In this document: piece after piece, positions 12,444-24,404 of the stretch | Layout: every line of letters starts with the position of its first letter | Numbering within the stretch: position 1 is the stretch's first letter | Assembly (NCBI GenBank): GCA_016584495.1 | Contig: WAID01000009.1 | Coordinates: forward strand, 1,240,001 to 1,304,000 | Source of the DNA: Celoporthe dispersa | Lineage: Eukaryota; Ascomycota; Sordariomycetes; Diaporthales; Cryphonectriaceae | Length of the DNA stretch: 64,000 nt | Direction: 5' to 3' | Program-made: the position numbers and the translations under genes | Notes under the pieces: generated by a model | What the model saw: the letters and a program-made list of their open reading frames with translations, nothing else | Database searches by the model: none | Told to the model about the DNA's origin: nothing

Positions 12444-13756
12444 ATGGCATCGAAGACTTCGACGCTAGCAGAGATATGGGTCCCCGAGGACAGTGCAGGT
12501 TGCAGCATCATGAAGCTGCCTGTCGAGATGATGTTGAAGATCTTTGGGTTTCTGGATCTCCAGAGTGCTTTCAACCTCGCTGGGGTCAACAATGCCATCA
12601 GAGAAATCTTCGTCAAGCATCAGGAAACTCTGGTCATGGACATTATGAAGGCGGAGATGAGTCCCCTCGATGTTTTGCTGCAGCACGTCGTCTCCAAGCC
12701 GCTGGAGGATGTGAACGTCTGCTGTGGGCCTTGCCTCCGCCGTAGGATCTACTTCAGGGGCAAGCTCATCTCAGACGGCGAGGACGAGGGGCCTGACCCT
12801 GGCGGAAAGGCACAAAACTCGCTGCGGCCCGTCACGCTCGACCAGACGCATTTCCGCGAGCTGATCCGGGCGTACTTCACCGTCAAGGGCTGGGAGCAAT
12901 CCTTCCCGCAGTACCGCTTCCGCGAGGCCCCGCCGGACTGTCGAGCGCTAAGACCTCACGAGGCGGAAAGGCTTCGGCACGCCCTATACAATTGGATGTC
13001 GTACGCAAGCCACTTTCACTGGGAATGTCCGCGCCCTACTAGGTTTCTGCCGATTGAAGGCTCCTATGATATTCGCTGCAGAAAGTTGCGTCTGCTGTCG
13101 AACGTGGAATTATGCGAGCTGCATGACTTGTGGGAGACGGTCTACGCGATGGTGCAGCTGCATATCTGTCCGTCAATTGAGCAGGTGATGAGAGAGACCG
13201 TAGGCATTCCCCTAGCTGACGGCTCGATCGAGGACAAGAGCTAGCTAACACGTCGGACCCCCTTCAGGACGGGCAAATCCCCCTGCACGAAGCAGAGAAC
13301 CTCAGCTTCGGCTCCTCTCGCGATCTCCATTACGAGGCAAACACCAACGCAGCGATAGTGGGCACCTTCCTGAAGCTCTCGCCCGCCGACATCCTACGCT
13401 TCGCGACCAATCGCTTCGCCTACTCCCGGGACAGGATCACCCGCGAGGTGCGCCTGGCGTACCCAAACATCCTCTCAGACCGGCAGAGCCTGGGCCACGC
13501 GCTACAGGCTGTCATCAGGGAGCGGTGCTTTGCCGCCCGCAGCGAGCCGGACCGCATGCTGTTCAGCGTGCACAGCGGGGTATTTGTGTCCTCTGGAGGT
13601 ATTCTCGACTATGTACCGAACGATGAGGAGATCAGAAGGAACATGGATTGTGTCGACCATCGCCAGAAGGCAGCAGGCTGGGTGATGGAGGATAGGGATG
13701 TTCGGCTTCCCTCACGCTACCATGCCCAGGTGCAAAGGGGTCGGCTCGAGCCTTAG
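12444..13756 (+). CDS. F-box domain protein
   Basis: Exons 12444..13199 and 13268..13756 (1245 nt, 414 residues). The start MASKTST was chosen because the upstream in-frame extension is hydrophobic and repeat-like (ORF from 12279). Residues about 27-65 (IMKLPVEMMLKIFGFLDLQSAFNLAGVN) form an F-box, the Skp1-binding motif of SCF ubiquitin ligases. The rest has no recognised substrate-binding repeat. The 68-nt intron (gtaggc..ttcag) has a perfect CTAAC branch site and keeps phase 0, removing the early stop at 13242-13244. The second exon reads DGQIPLHEAEN and continues with normal codon use. Substrate unknown; other F-box proteins of this type are common in filamentous fungi. Confidence 0.8.
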
Positions 13757-14957
13757 ACTTTGCTTAATCTGAGTTGGGCATGCAGTATCGAGCATTACCA
13801 TGTGGACACATATGGGCGCAGATAGACGGTGGATAGCTGTTCTCGCAACTTTGAACCCCTTCTAAAAGTACGGGTCATCTAATTGCTTGTTGGCGTATAT
13901 AAGTACCTGGGAAGCAGCCTTACGGAACGGGACATTAAGCAGCTGGGCAGTGGACTGATAAGTAGACTGCACACGCGCACATACACTGTCTCTCTGGATC
14001 TCTCCGAAATAGTATTAAATTCGTGTTTGTCGAATTGTTGTTTCTGAATTCGATCCTTTATTAAAATAAAAAAGAAGAAGAAGAAAAGGCCAATACGCAT
14101 GCGTTATACGGGCCAAGAGCGCCACCTCTGGAGGCTGCTGCTAACAGGCTACTTAGCGCGGCTGACAGGGGGGCCACAGCACCGCAGCGACCAACCGCGC
14201 GCTGCAATCTTGAACTTCAACATCAACAGCAGGGATCTTCACTTACTGGCAACCACCACCACCCTCATTGCCACCACCGCTGCCTGGGGAATGTACAAGC
14301 TGCATCCCTTCTCAAGCATTGTCAAACAAAACAGCTCTTCTCTCAGTCTTATCCAGCCCGGCCTATTCTGCCTCGCGCTCCACAGCAGCAGCCTGCAAAG
14401 CTGCGACTCATCGAGACATCCATCTTCCTTTGTGTGACCCTCTACTACAGCACGACGGTGCGCTATATGCAACATAGGCACCAGAGCATGCGCCTTGTCA
14501 AGCTTCACCCATAGGTACTGTGAGGATCTTTTCTTAACTGCAGCCATAGACCCTAGCGAATTGTTTTCTTAGGAGCACAGCTGGTGCACTGGCTGTGTGA
14601 GGCCATCCAGCAATATCTTGTGGATCATAGCCGCATTGCTGTACACAGCAGGGCCTGCAGCCCTGAGGGACCAGCTTCTTTGTGCTTTCGATCTCACCTT
14701 GGTCTTAGCAGAGGCTGCAATGTTGTTTTGATTGTCATTGTATTTACTCTTTGTGTCTCAGTCCTCTGGTCTCAGCAGGGCCAGCAGTGAAACTCACTTC
14801 TGCTCCAGACGACAGCACCATCATCCCTCCAGCTGCCTGTCTTGTAATCAGGAGCAGATAGTCCCCTACGCTTCGAACTACATCTTCTGACCTCTCCAAC
14901 AGACAGAACCACAGACCTTACTGTACCGTTTGAGTTTTTGGCCAACCAGAAAAGATC
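13757..14957. other. Intergenic, upstream of hda1
   Basis: About 1.2 kb without a recognisable gene. It probably contains the hda1 promoter and a long 5' leader; a pyrimidine-rich stretch precedes the ATG. Confidence 0.55.
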
Positions 14958-17529
14958 ATGGCGGCTGTTGAAGACACTGACAACGACATCGCCATGGAGG
15001 GTGATGTTCAAGACGGAGGAGGCACCGACCCAGCATGTGGCTTTGAGCAGTTGGGCGACGTGCCAACCTTTGACGACAGTTCGCCCTCAGACGGAACTGA
15101 CGAGGCAGACGAACTAGACACCCCACAACACTCCATGGACCAACAACTACGGCCTGTCGTGAGACGCTCCCAGCTGCCCACGGGCGTCTGCTACGATGAT
15201 CGCATGAAGCTCCACGCCAATGCTGATTTCGGTGGCAAGCCACACCACCCTGAGGATCCTGGCCGTATAGAGCGCATCTACCACAAGTTCAAGCAGGCAG
15301 GCTTGATCTTCCAGGGCAGCGAGGCGGAGGCCATCGAGGTCAAGCGCAGGAACCCCACGCTGTACATGTGGAAGATCCCGTGCAGACAGGCGACCGAGGA
15401 GGAGATCTGCACGGTGCACCTGGAGCGGCATTACGAGTGGGTGCGCAGCCTGTCGGAGAAGTCGACCGAGGAACTGCGGTCCATCACTAAGTTGATGGAC
15501 GCAGGCCGGGAGTCTATCTACGTGGGCAGCATGACCTTCGAGGCCGCACTGATCTCTGCCGGCGGTGCTATCGAGACGTGCAAGGCCGTCGTCAGGGGCG
15601 ACGTCAAGAACGCATTCGCGGTGATCCGTCCCCCAGGCCACCATGCCGAGTACGACTGCCCCATGGGCTTCTGCATGTTCAACAACGTGCCAGTTGCTGC
15701 CAAGGTCTGCCAGCTCGAGTATCCAGACCAGTGCCGCAGGATCCTGATCCTGGACTGGGACGTGCATCACGGCAACGGCATCCAGAACATCTTCTACGAC
15801 GACCCCAACGTGCTCTACATCTCTCTCCATGTCTACCAAAACGGTCATTTCTACCCAGCCCAGCCTGACGACCCCAACATCCCTGACGGCGGCCTGGACA
15901 AGCGCGGCGCAGGTAAAGGCGAGGGTAAGAATATCAACATAGGCTGGCACGACCAGGGCATGGGCGACGGCGAGTACATGGCCGCCTTCCAGCGCATCAT
16001 CATGCCCATCGCGCAGGAGTTCGACCCGGACCTCGTCATCATCTCGGCAGGCTTCGATGCCGCGAGCGGCGACGAGCTGGGCGGCTGTCTCGTGACCCCG
16101 GAATGCTACGCGCACATGACACACATGCTCATGTCACTCGCCAACGGCAAGGTCGCCGTTTGTCTGGAGGGCGGCTACAACCTGACCGCCATCTCCAACT
16201 CGGCCCTGGCCGTCGCCCAGACGCTGATGGGCGAGCCGCCGCCGACCATGCGGCTTCCCCAGATCAATTCGGAGGCGCACAAGACGCTGGAGCTGGTCAG
16301 GACGTACCAGGCGCCGTTCTGGGAGTGCATGCGGCCCGGCGTCATCGAGGTCCCCGAGATCGAGAAGGAGGATGGCACAAGGCTGACGGATGTTCTGCGG
16401 ACCTCTCAGCTGGTCGAGTTTGCCGAGAGGTTCGACATGTACCCGCTATATGTCCAGCGAGAGGCGCTCTTTCGCACGTATGACAACCAGGTCCTGGTCT
16501 CGCGGGACATAGAATCCGCCAAGAACATCCTGGTCATACTTCATGATTCGTGAGTGCTATACACTCCGAGATGGTGCAGACCAGACACACTGATAATCAG
16601 CAGACCTGAGGTGCTGGGACAGCCTGACACCTTGACCAATACGGTGCCCAGTGGGAATGCGTGGGTGGTAAGCAAACATCTTCCTGCCTGGCTGATCCAG
16701 AAGAAGAAGAAAAGGGGGGGGGGGGGATGAAAATACCATCATGCTGATAACCGAGAATAGGTGGATCAAGTTCCAAAGTTCGTGGAGTGGGCAGTCTCAA
16801 AGGAGTTTGGTGTCATGGACGTCAACGTTCCTCGCTTTCCCTCTGTAGGGCTTGAACTCACCCACATCCACAAATCTGACCTGGCTGCTGACCGTGCTTT
16901 TTGCAGAACTCGCAGCGGTATATCCATCATTCGGACGAGGGTAGGCTCCAGGCAGAGATTAGAGAGCTCGTGTGCTACCTCTGGGACAACTACCTACAGC
17001 TCTACGACGGGGAGCTCTTCATCATGGGCGTCGGATTTGCGTACATTGGCATCAAGATCCTTCTTCTGAACCGGAGTGAGTATTTATCCTCTTAACAAAC
17101 TCTGTCCCCCCCCCCTTCTATGGAGGACCAGAGGAGAACCATAATTTACCCCCTCCACCTTTCCCCTACCTCTCCTTCTCAATCATCGCTGACCGTTGGG
17201 CTCATACAGACTGCAAATCCAAGTTCTCCGGTGTCATCAACTTCGTCAACGGTCCCCTCCGCCCGATAAAGTCCGACGTCGACGAGCACCTCTCCACCTG
17301 GTACAAGCACAACTCGCGGGTGTTCGTGGCTAGCAACCACCTGTGCTGGCTCGATGCGGGGTACGAGGCCAAGACCCGCAAGAAGCGCTTCGGCACGGTC
17401 GTCCGTAGTCCCGAGAAGGGGCTTAATGCCATGATGAGGCGCCACGCTGAGGAGGTGCAGGAGTTCATCTGGGAGCGGCGGGCGATGGGTGCGGGTGACA
17501 CGACGGAGGAGGACCCCATGGTCGGTTAG
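14958..17529 (+). CDS. hda1: Class II histone deacetylase HDA1 with Arb2 domain
   Basis: Exons 14958..16549, 16604..16667, 16761..16844, 16907..17075 and 17210..17529 (2229 nt, 742 residues). After an acidic N-terminus, the catalytic domain shows PPGHHAE (about 224), DWDVHHGNG (about 265), the Zn-ligand region GFDAASGD (about 364) and LEGGYN (about 402). All catalytic His and Asp positions are present. The four short downstream exons encode an Arb2-like domain: HDSPEVLGQPD, then VPKFVEWAVSKEFGVMDVN, then FIMGVGFAYIGIK and VASNHLCWLDAG. This Hda1/Clr3 family removes acetyl groups from H3/H4 tails and promotes gene silencing. Intron 2 contains a 13-base G run. All splice phases fit and there is no frame break. 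Confidence 0.95.
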
Positions 17530-19022
17530 AGGAGCCTTGGGGTTCAAGAAGGACGGGAAATCCGGTGAGCCTTACTACCGCCCAGATATGAGTAATATTG
17601 AGGTGCTGGGGGGGGGGGGGGGGTGGCCTGGGATGGTTCTTTTCCTTTTGTCATCGTGTGGGACTTTGCGTCAAGAGTTGGGCGCGCGTGGAATGTCTTC
17701 CCTCAGGATACACTGTTCAGGATTCATTGCTACTAGACGCAGCAGACTTGAGTAGCCTACCCTCAATATGGACACAGACTCTTATCTTCAACAAAGAGAG
17801 GAGAGAAGAAGAAAAAATATCATGCGTTGGTATTCCAGCTTGGTGCAATAGGGTGTCAATCCACTGCCCCATTTCCGGGCATGTTGGAGTTCGCCCATGT
17901 GAAGGCGCTGATGAGGACGCGCTGAAATCTCGTCAGTCGTCTCAGGAGAGCGAAGTACAAAAGAATGCTGGGCATGCTCTGAAATTGCATCAATGATATG
18001 ACTGTACCAAGGCTCGTCGAGCTTAATCGGACGTGTGCATTTAATGCTTGGGCATCCTCTGCGCCAGATAGAAAGATGACTTGAGCCGTCATTTCAAGCC
18101 ACTGAGTCGCAGGCAAGGCAGGCTGCACTCACTCTAAGCCGGGTAGGTGCCGGGCTTTTATCGATAACGCTTAGTCAGCTAATTTTTTCCTCCCAAGTTC
18201 AACGTTGGCCAGTGCGCAAGGCCATCTTCAACCTCACCTTTCACTCCAACTCCACTGCAACAATCTCGTCAGGTCGCGGCGTTTCCCATCGCATTCTTTC
18301 GCAGAGCACCATTGTCCCATCATTCAGTTAGGCGGATACCCCCAAGGCTACTGATTATTGACATAATTACGTGACAATAGCGGGCCATCGTTCCCAAGTG
18401 TGCCCTTGTTACGACCGGCAGGTTAGAGACGGGAAAACTGCGGCGCTCAGATATTTTATCTCTTTATTGTTCTGTTTATTCCCCCTCCATTGAGGTCATC
18501 TCAAGATGGAGCGAGCAGACCGCACTAGAAGGTTAGTGAAAACAATAATTAGTTCGATGCCGGTTTCCACCTGTTTCTATTCTGTGCTTCACTTGCTATT
18601 TTTTTTTCCCTTCCTGGTGGCTTTTCTGTTACTTTCTCTGCGATCTGGATGGAAAACAATGAGGCTGGTCCGTTCACGCTCCATTGTGCCTGGTGTCAAT
18701 ACGAAACCCACATCGAGGGGCCTCAAGTGTGACCCCCGAGATATTTCAACCTGGGAGCTGGCTCTGGGAAACTTCGGCCTGCAAACTTCGAGACCTTGGA
18801 CAGGAATCGCCATACGCAATATCGTCAACCTTGACAACACACTTCTCGACTTCATCTGGCTATAGTCTCATTCGACTTCCAACAACACCACGTCTCGACC
18901 AGATTGGGCATATCTCTGCCTCACTTCGATCTCAATCCTAGCGAGCCGAACTCATTCCTCCACCCTCACTCTGTTATCTCTCACCCTTGGTCATCGCCTT
19001 CACCTAAGTCAACCTCGCCAAG
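17530..19022. other. Intergenic, no firm gene
   Basis: This contains the hda1 3' end with a G16 run at 17608-17623 and the long leader of the SRRM-like gene. A short ATG-started frame at 18506 followed by gttagt could be a 5' leader exon or a uORF, but nothing proves it. Confidence 0.5.
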
Positions 19023-22000
19023 ATGGATGCCACCCAACGGCCCGTCCCTGCCCCCGAGGATATCTCAAGGCGCATGGCTCTCGATCGCCTCCTCAACCCT
19101 GTCCAGGACCCTTCTCCCTCTCAGCCTGCTTCTGCCCACGACGACGAGTACGACTACGAGGATGACATCAAGCGCTCGGCCTTCTTCGCCTACGCCAGTC
19201 CTCCTCACCACCTTCTCGAACCAGACTCCCGTTCGTTCCCAGGGCACCCAGCGTTCTCCAACAGCTCAATGCAGGGTCTGCTCCTGTGTGAGGGCTTTGA
19301 CCAGCTCCCAGTCGCCAACGAGGAAGCTTTACTGGCGTGGTACGGCGATGCCCCCTTCGAACAGCCTGAGTCTACTCCAGGACTTACTCCGTCCACGGAC
19401 CACTCGGTATCTACCAATGCGTCCGAGAAGGGTCTAGAGTTGGTGGACCAGAAGTCTGAGGCAGATTCTATCACTGTCAAGGACGAACAGGACGAGAACA
19501 TGGACTTCAAGTTTATGGACTTCGAGAATATAGACGCCGCGAATGGCGCTTCCTCGAAAGCCACGGGTTCCACCTACCGACAACCTCTGCAGCCCTTGCC
19601 CTGCGAGCCGAAAATGGCCTATCCGCTTGACGAAGTGCAGACCGGCTATGATTCGGAGTCCCCACCCCCGAGTGGCATCTATACCTCTCCGTCTACGCTC
19701 TATGCACCAAACAACCCATGGGGCTCTGCTCCAGATGACAATGGAGCGGAGCTCTCTATGACTTCGCTCCCGTCCACCAGTTCTTTCGGAACCAGTCGCT
19801 CACCAGGCCCCGAATACGGACGCTGCGAAAACCTTGGTGCTCACGATGACCTCGAGACTCTTCAAGACCTCAATGGAAACACGGTCATCTCGGACCACGA
19901 TTTCGAAATCTGGGTCGACAGCAGCGACAACGGCAGTGTTGCGACACACGATGTCGCAGCTGGTCAGGATGACAATGAGATGATCGATGTCACGTCTGGC
20001 TTGGGAACCGCAGCTGTTGCTTCTCATGAAGCTGATCTTACATGCATTGGCATGTGGCAGGGAGATTCTGCTCCCCCTGCCGACCCGATCAATCTCGAGA
20101 ATCTTTGGGGCTATGGCCGCGCCGATGAATCCTGGGCTCGCAGAACGCCTTCCAGCATCAACGGGGCCTACAGAGTGTCTGGCGAGACGAGACCCGGGGG
20201 CCGGTTCCGTCATCCGGTCCATGGACTGCCTGCTTGCGAACCCTTCTACCAGACTGGCCGTCCTGCGAATTCCTTTTCCTTTTCGTCTACTCGTAGGAAG
20301 CAATCTCGAAGGCATCTTACTAACCCAGACGTCATCAGATATGAGGACGGAGAGGTCCTTCGCTACGGGGCTGGAGAGTCCTACAGGCCGTTTAACCGAG
20401 ACCGAGAGCGCTCTCCTCCACGCAGAGCCAGGAGCCCCCCCAGAGATCGTGACCGAGAGAGGGATCGAGACATGGCCAGAGACAGAGACGCTCGACCACG
20501 CACGCCACCCGCTGCGAGCGATAGCTACGTTCCGAAGAGGTCGCCCAGGCGCCGTTCGCGCAGCCCTGATCGATACAGGGGACCAGACCGTGCGCGCGAC
20601 AGTGGCGGTGAGAGCTGGCGGCGCAGGGACGATAGTCGGGGCCGGGCTCGAAGCCCCGTTAGGCGTGCCTCACCTCGACGAAGCCCACGTCGGTCTCCCA
20701 ACCGCTATTCGCCGCCTCCGAGACGGGACGATAGGTTCGACAGGGTCCGCTCTCCCCGCCGAGACTTCGACAACCGTGACCGGTAAGCTCCAACTTTCAG
20801 TTCCTTTTTTTTTCTTTTCTTTCTTTCTTTCTTCCTTCCTTTCTCCCTTCTTCACTTTTCATCACGACCTCAATTTCAAACCTACCAACAAACAAACAAC
20901 AAGCCAACGATGGGACGTTGGGATCATTTGTATTGGCCTCCAAGCTCACGTCCGCCTCCCAGGCGCAGATCTCGCTCACCATTGGATCGCGACCGTCGTG
21001 ATCGGCCTCGCTCGCCTCTCCGCCGATCTCCACCACCTGCTCGCGGCGGCGGCGTAGCTTATCGTCCTCGCTCGCGATCTCCCGACCGCCGCGATGACCG
21101 ATACGGCCCTGGTTCCACTTACAGACGGCCCTCTCCCACAAGAGAACGAGAGTCAGCCGTGCCATCTGCGATCACGTCGCGCTCTAACTCGCGCTCACGC
21201 GTCTCGTCGCCGCGGCCCCTGTCGCGTGGATATGACAGCCGCTCCCGCCAGCACTCGCCTCTACCTCACTCTCCCGCTGGCCTGAGTGACGTAAATGCCA
21301 TTCCAGTCCGCATTACGACGCCCAGAAACCAGACGCCCCTCAGGTCTCCTCCGCGTGCCAGATCTCCTCCGCGTGCCAGATCCCCTCCACGTGCCAGATC
21401 CCCTCCACGCGCCAAGTCTCCCGCCACGCGGCCCTGCGGCCTTGAGAGCACCGCCTACGGGCCCAAGCGCGACTAGAAACCTCACAACTTCCAATGCTGC
21501 GCCTTCGCCTGCACCTATGCGGTACCCTGCCACTCCTGCAGTTCAACACTCCCGTGCAGACGCGACCAGTCCTACGATCCCCCCCTCTGGACCTCGCGGA
21601 TATGTACCTCCTGCTCGTGGTGGCGGTTTTGCAGCACGAGGCGGTGGCCGTGGAGCCTGGTCCGCCACAACTTCCCGCTTCGCACCGCCGCCAGCCTCCC
21701 CAGCGGCGCCTCACTCCGCCAACGCCGTACCAACCGGTCCGCGCGCCTCGATCTCTGCCGCCTCCTCCCCGTCTGTCGCGGCTAAGCCTTTCAATCCGCC
21801 TACCGGCCCCGCCGCACAAGGTGGACAGCGCATGACCCTCGCACAGAACCTCATCGCAGGCATGCCCCCCATCGTCCCCGGCGGCAAAATCGACCCCTCC
21901 TCGACACCCCTCATGACGGGTGTCACCAGGGAGCTGGAGTCTCACCACAGGCGCCTCAAGGAGGAAGAGGAGCGGATCCGCGGCGAGCTCAAGGCCAAGG

Positions 22001-22137
22001 ACGAGAAGCTCCGTTCTGCGCTCCGCATGTGGGACAGGCTCGAGCGGGAGAGCGAGGCGTTCAAGCTCAAGAGCGACCTGTCGGACCAGAGCATCAAGAC
22101 CATTGCTGGCGAAGGCGCCGGTGGTGCTGCGTTCTAG
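19023..22137 (+). CDS. Ser/Arg-rich SRRM-like nuclear protein, one frame break
   Basis: Exon 1 (19023..20782) encodes an acidic, low-complexity N-terminal half and then dense RS/RD dipeptides from about residue 445. The donor cg|gtaagc matches in phase with acceptors at 20944 (ccaag) and 20962 (cccag), which differ by six residues. Exon 2 continues with RS and SPPR repeats, including four 18-bp units. The frame breaks at CCC 21420-21422. Reading it as CC turns a fifth repeat copy into KSPPRG and opens a frame rich in Pro/Ala/Gly that ends in a charged coiled coil (ELESHHRRLKEEEERIRGEL) before the stop. Full length would be about 977-983 residues. RS proteins of this sort act in pre-mRNA splicing and nuclear speckles; that role is inferred from composition. 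Confidence 0.75.
21342..21413 (+). repeat. Four 18-bp coding repeats (RSPPRA)
   Basis: Four head-to-tail units encode R-S-P-P-R-A, differing only at wobble positions. A fifth, degenerate copy follows and carries the suspected extra C. Confidence 0.92.
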
Positions 22138-23172
22138 CAAGGTGTCCGCATACTACTGCACCAGCTACCTGTCTCCACAGCAACGGCGCGTGCCCTCAAC
22201 ATATGACCAGACATGCACACAAAGACTATTGTCCTACCAAAAGAGGGACAGTGGCCAACAGGGTAGAGATGAGAGGACTCAAGTCATGGGGTTATGAAGT
22301 TTGCGTGGCAGGGGGCGATCAATGCTGGGTACACTGTACCATACGAAGACGTATGAAGCTCACCATCCTACGGTATACGACTCTTGGACAGGGCTCGCTT
22401 GCGGTGTCAGGTTGTTTTCCCACCAAAAGAAGAAAAGAAAAAGAAAAAAAAGAGAAAAACACTTCATACAAAAACTATTGAACAGGTGGGCTTCAGGATC
22501 ACGGGCCACGAAGGGCTCGTTGGCTGGATTCATGGACCGATATTAGTGCGCTGGACTTGGGGGACGCGCGCACCTGAGAGCAGAAGGCCAGCTGGGTGGG
22601 CACGATTCTTCCTGGGTGGTCATAGGGTCGGATTTTAAATGAAGGAAGGGCGGTAGTATTCATTCCATGCGTGGCCTGTGATGCCAGTTCTAGATACCAA
22701 TGCCCTTTTTTTCCTCCTCCAGCCCCAAAATGCCTGCAACGGCTGTTTCCAGATGTGCATGAGCAAGTAGGTATTGGAAAGGTTGTCCTATTGCAGGGCA
22801 GGGTATGGTGTTGGCACCTTTAGAGAGGTTATACTGAGCATGCACACATATCTTGTTCAATGCTGTCTACTGTGACGAGGTCCTAGTTTGATCTAACTTT
22901 TGTTTTTTTTTCGGTTATTAGGAGTCGCGTACGTAGCTAACTACCACTGCACGAGGCCACACCCCACGGCGCCGATCCAAGCCCTGGTTGCCATGGCCGC
23001 AATAGTCGTTGTGACGTTACCGACTTTTGTTCGCTGCCTATTTTTTTCCTTTCTCTCTTGGTGGCCTTTCCATATTCTCCCTAGGTTTTTACTATTGAAA
23101 AGCAGGCTTCAGAGTCTCCGAGACGGCGGTGATGGTGCCGGTGACGCCGTGATTGAAGGTGTCGGTCATAGT
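22138..23172. other. 3' regions of convergent genes
   Basis: This lies between the SRRM-like stop and the GAPDH stop. It has A-rich and T-rich tracts near 22430-22460 and 22900-22915, and no recognisable gene. Confidence 0.6.
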
Positions 23173-23226
23173 CTAGGCGTTGCCATCAACCTTGGCGACG
23201 TGGGAGATCAGGTCAAGGACACGGCG

Positions 23227-23258
<32 letters not shown>

Positions 23259-24404
23259 CCAGCTTGACGAAGTTGTCGTTCAGGGAGATACCGGCCTTGG
23301 CGTCGAAGATGGAGGAGTTGGGGTTGCCGTTCATGTCGGTGGAGACGACGTCGTCCTCGGTGTAAGCCAGAACACCTGTGAGGAGAAATCATTATCAGCA
23401 AGCTTGGCACGTCGGAGCTTTGCGGCATCTGTCGCCTTTCTGGATTTTTTGGGCATGTTACTCACCCTTGAGGGGGACCGTTGGCGGCCTTCTTGATGGC
23501 GGCCTTGATCTGCTCGTAGCTGGCACCCTTCTCGATGCGGCAGGTCAGGTCAACAACGGAGACGTTGGAGGTGGGCACGCGCATGGACATGCCGGTGAGC
23601 TTGCCGTTGAGCTCGGGGATGACCTTGCCGACAGCCTTGGCGGCACCGGTGGAGGAGGGGATAATGTTCTGGGCGGCGGTACGTCCACCACGCCAGTCCT
23701 TGGCGGAGGGACCGTCGACGGTCTTCTGGGTGGCGGTGTAGGAGTGCACGGTGGTCATGAGACCCTCAATGATGGTGAACTCGTCGTTGATGACCTTGGC
23801 GAGGGGGGCCAGGCAGTTGGTGGTGCAGGAGGCGTTGGAGATGACATCGGCGGAGCCGTCGTAGGTCTTCTCGTTGACGCCCATCACGTACATGGGGGCA
23901 TCGGCGGAGGGGGCAGAGATGATGACCTTCTTGGCACCGCCCTTCAGGTGGGCCTTGGCCTTCTCGGTGGTGGTGAAGACACCGGTGGACTCGACAATGT
24001 AGTGGGCGCCAGTCTCGCTCCAGGGGATGGCAGCGGGGTCACGCTCGGTGTAGAAGCGGACCTTCTTGCCACCGACGACCAGGTCGCTGCCGTCGACCTC
24101 GATGTCGCCCTTGAAGTTGCCGTGTTGAGAGTCATACTTGAGCATGTAGGCCTGTTTTGGCGCGGGGAAGGGAAAGGTCCGGGTCAGCTCAGGCTCGGGA
24201 TGATCGGGACGACAAGATAGCGGGCACGAGGGGAGGCATCTATCAAGCTCTCCCTCCAGGGAACTCGGGGGGGCTTACAGCGTAGTGGGGCTCAATGAAG
24301 GGGTCGTTGACGGCAACGATCTCGACCTCAGGGTGCTCGTGGGCGTTGCGGAAGACGATACGGCCAATACGGCCAAATCCGTTGATGCCGACCTTGACGA
24401 CCAT
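23173..24404 (-). CDS. gpdA: Glyceraldehyde-3-phosphate dehydrogenase, one frame break
   Basis: Exons 24404..24279, 24151..23466 and 23375..23173. The protein starts MVVKVGINGFGRIGR (NAD-binding Rossmann motif), has the catalytic Cys in SNASCTTNCLAPL (about residue 150), and ends WYDNEWGYSRRVLDL...HVAKVDGNA. It catalyses the NAD-dependent oxidation of glyceraldehyde-3-phosphate in glycolysis in the cytosol. At the end of exon 2 the sequence has five C on the coding strand (23472-23476). Four would give NGPLKG|VLAYTEDDVVS, the family sequence, with correct splice phase and a total of 1014 nt (337 residues). As written it gives NGPPQG and a phase clash with exon 3. Both introns have good GT-AG ends (gtaagc, gtgagt). 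The pyrimidine-rich leader fits strong expression. Confidence 0.97.

Noticed and set aside
15147..16124. 325-codon minus-strand frame
   Set aside because: Antisense shadow of the HDA1 catalytic domain.
23378..24220. 280-codon Gly/Val/Asp-rich frame on the plus strand
   Set aside because: It is the exact antisense of GAPDH exon 2 and mirrors its codon bias.
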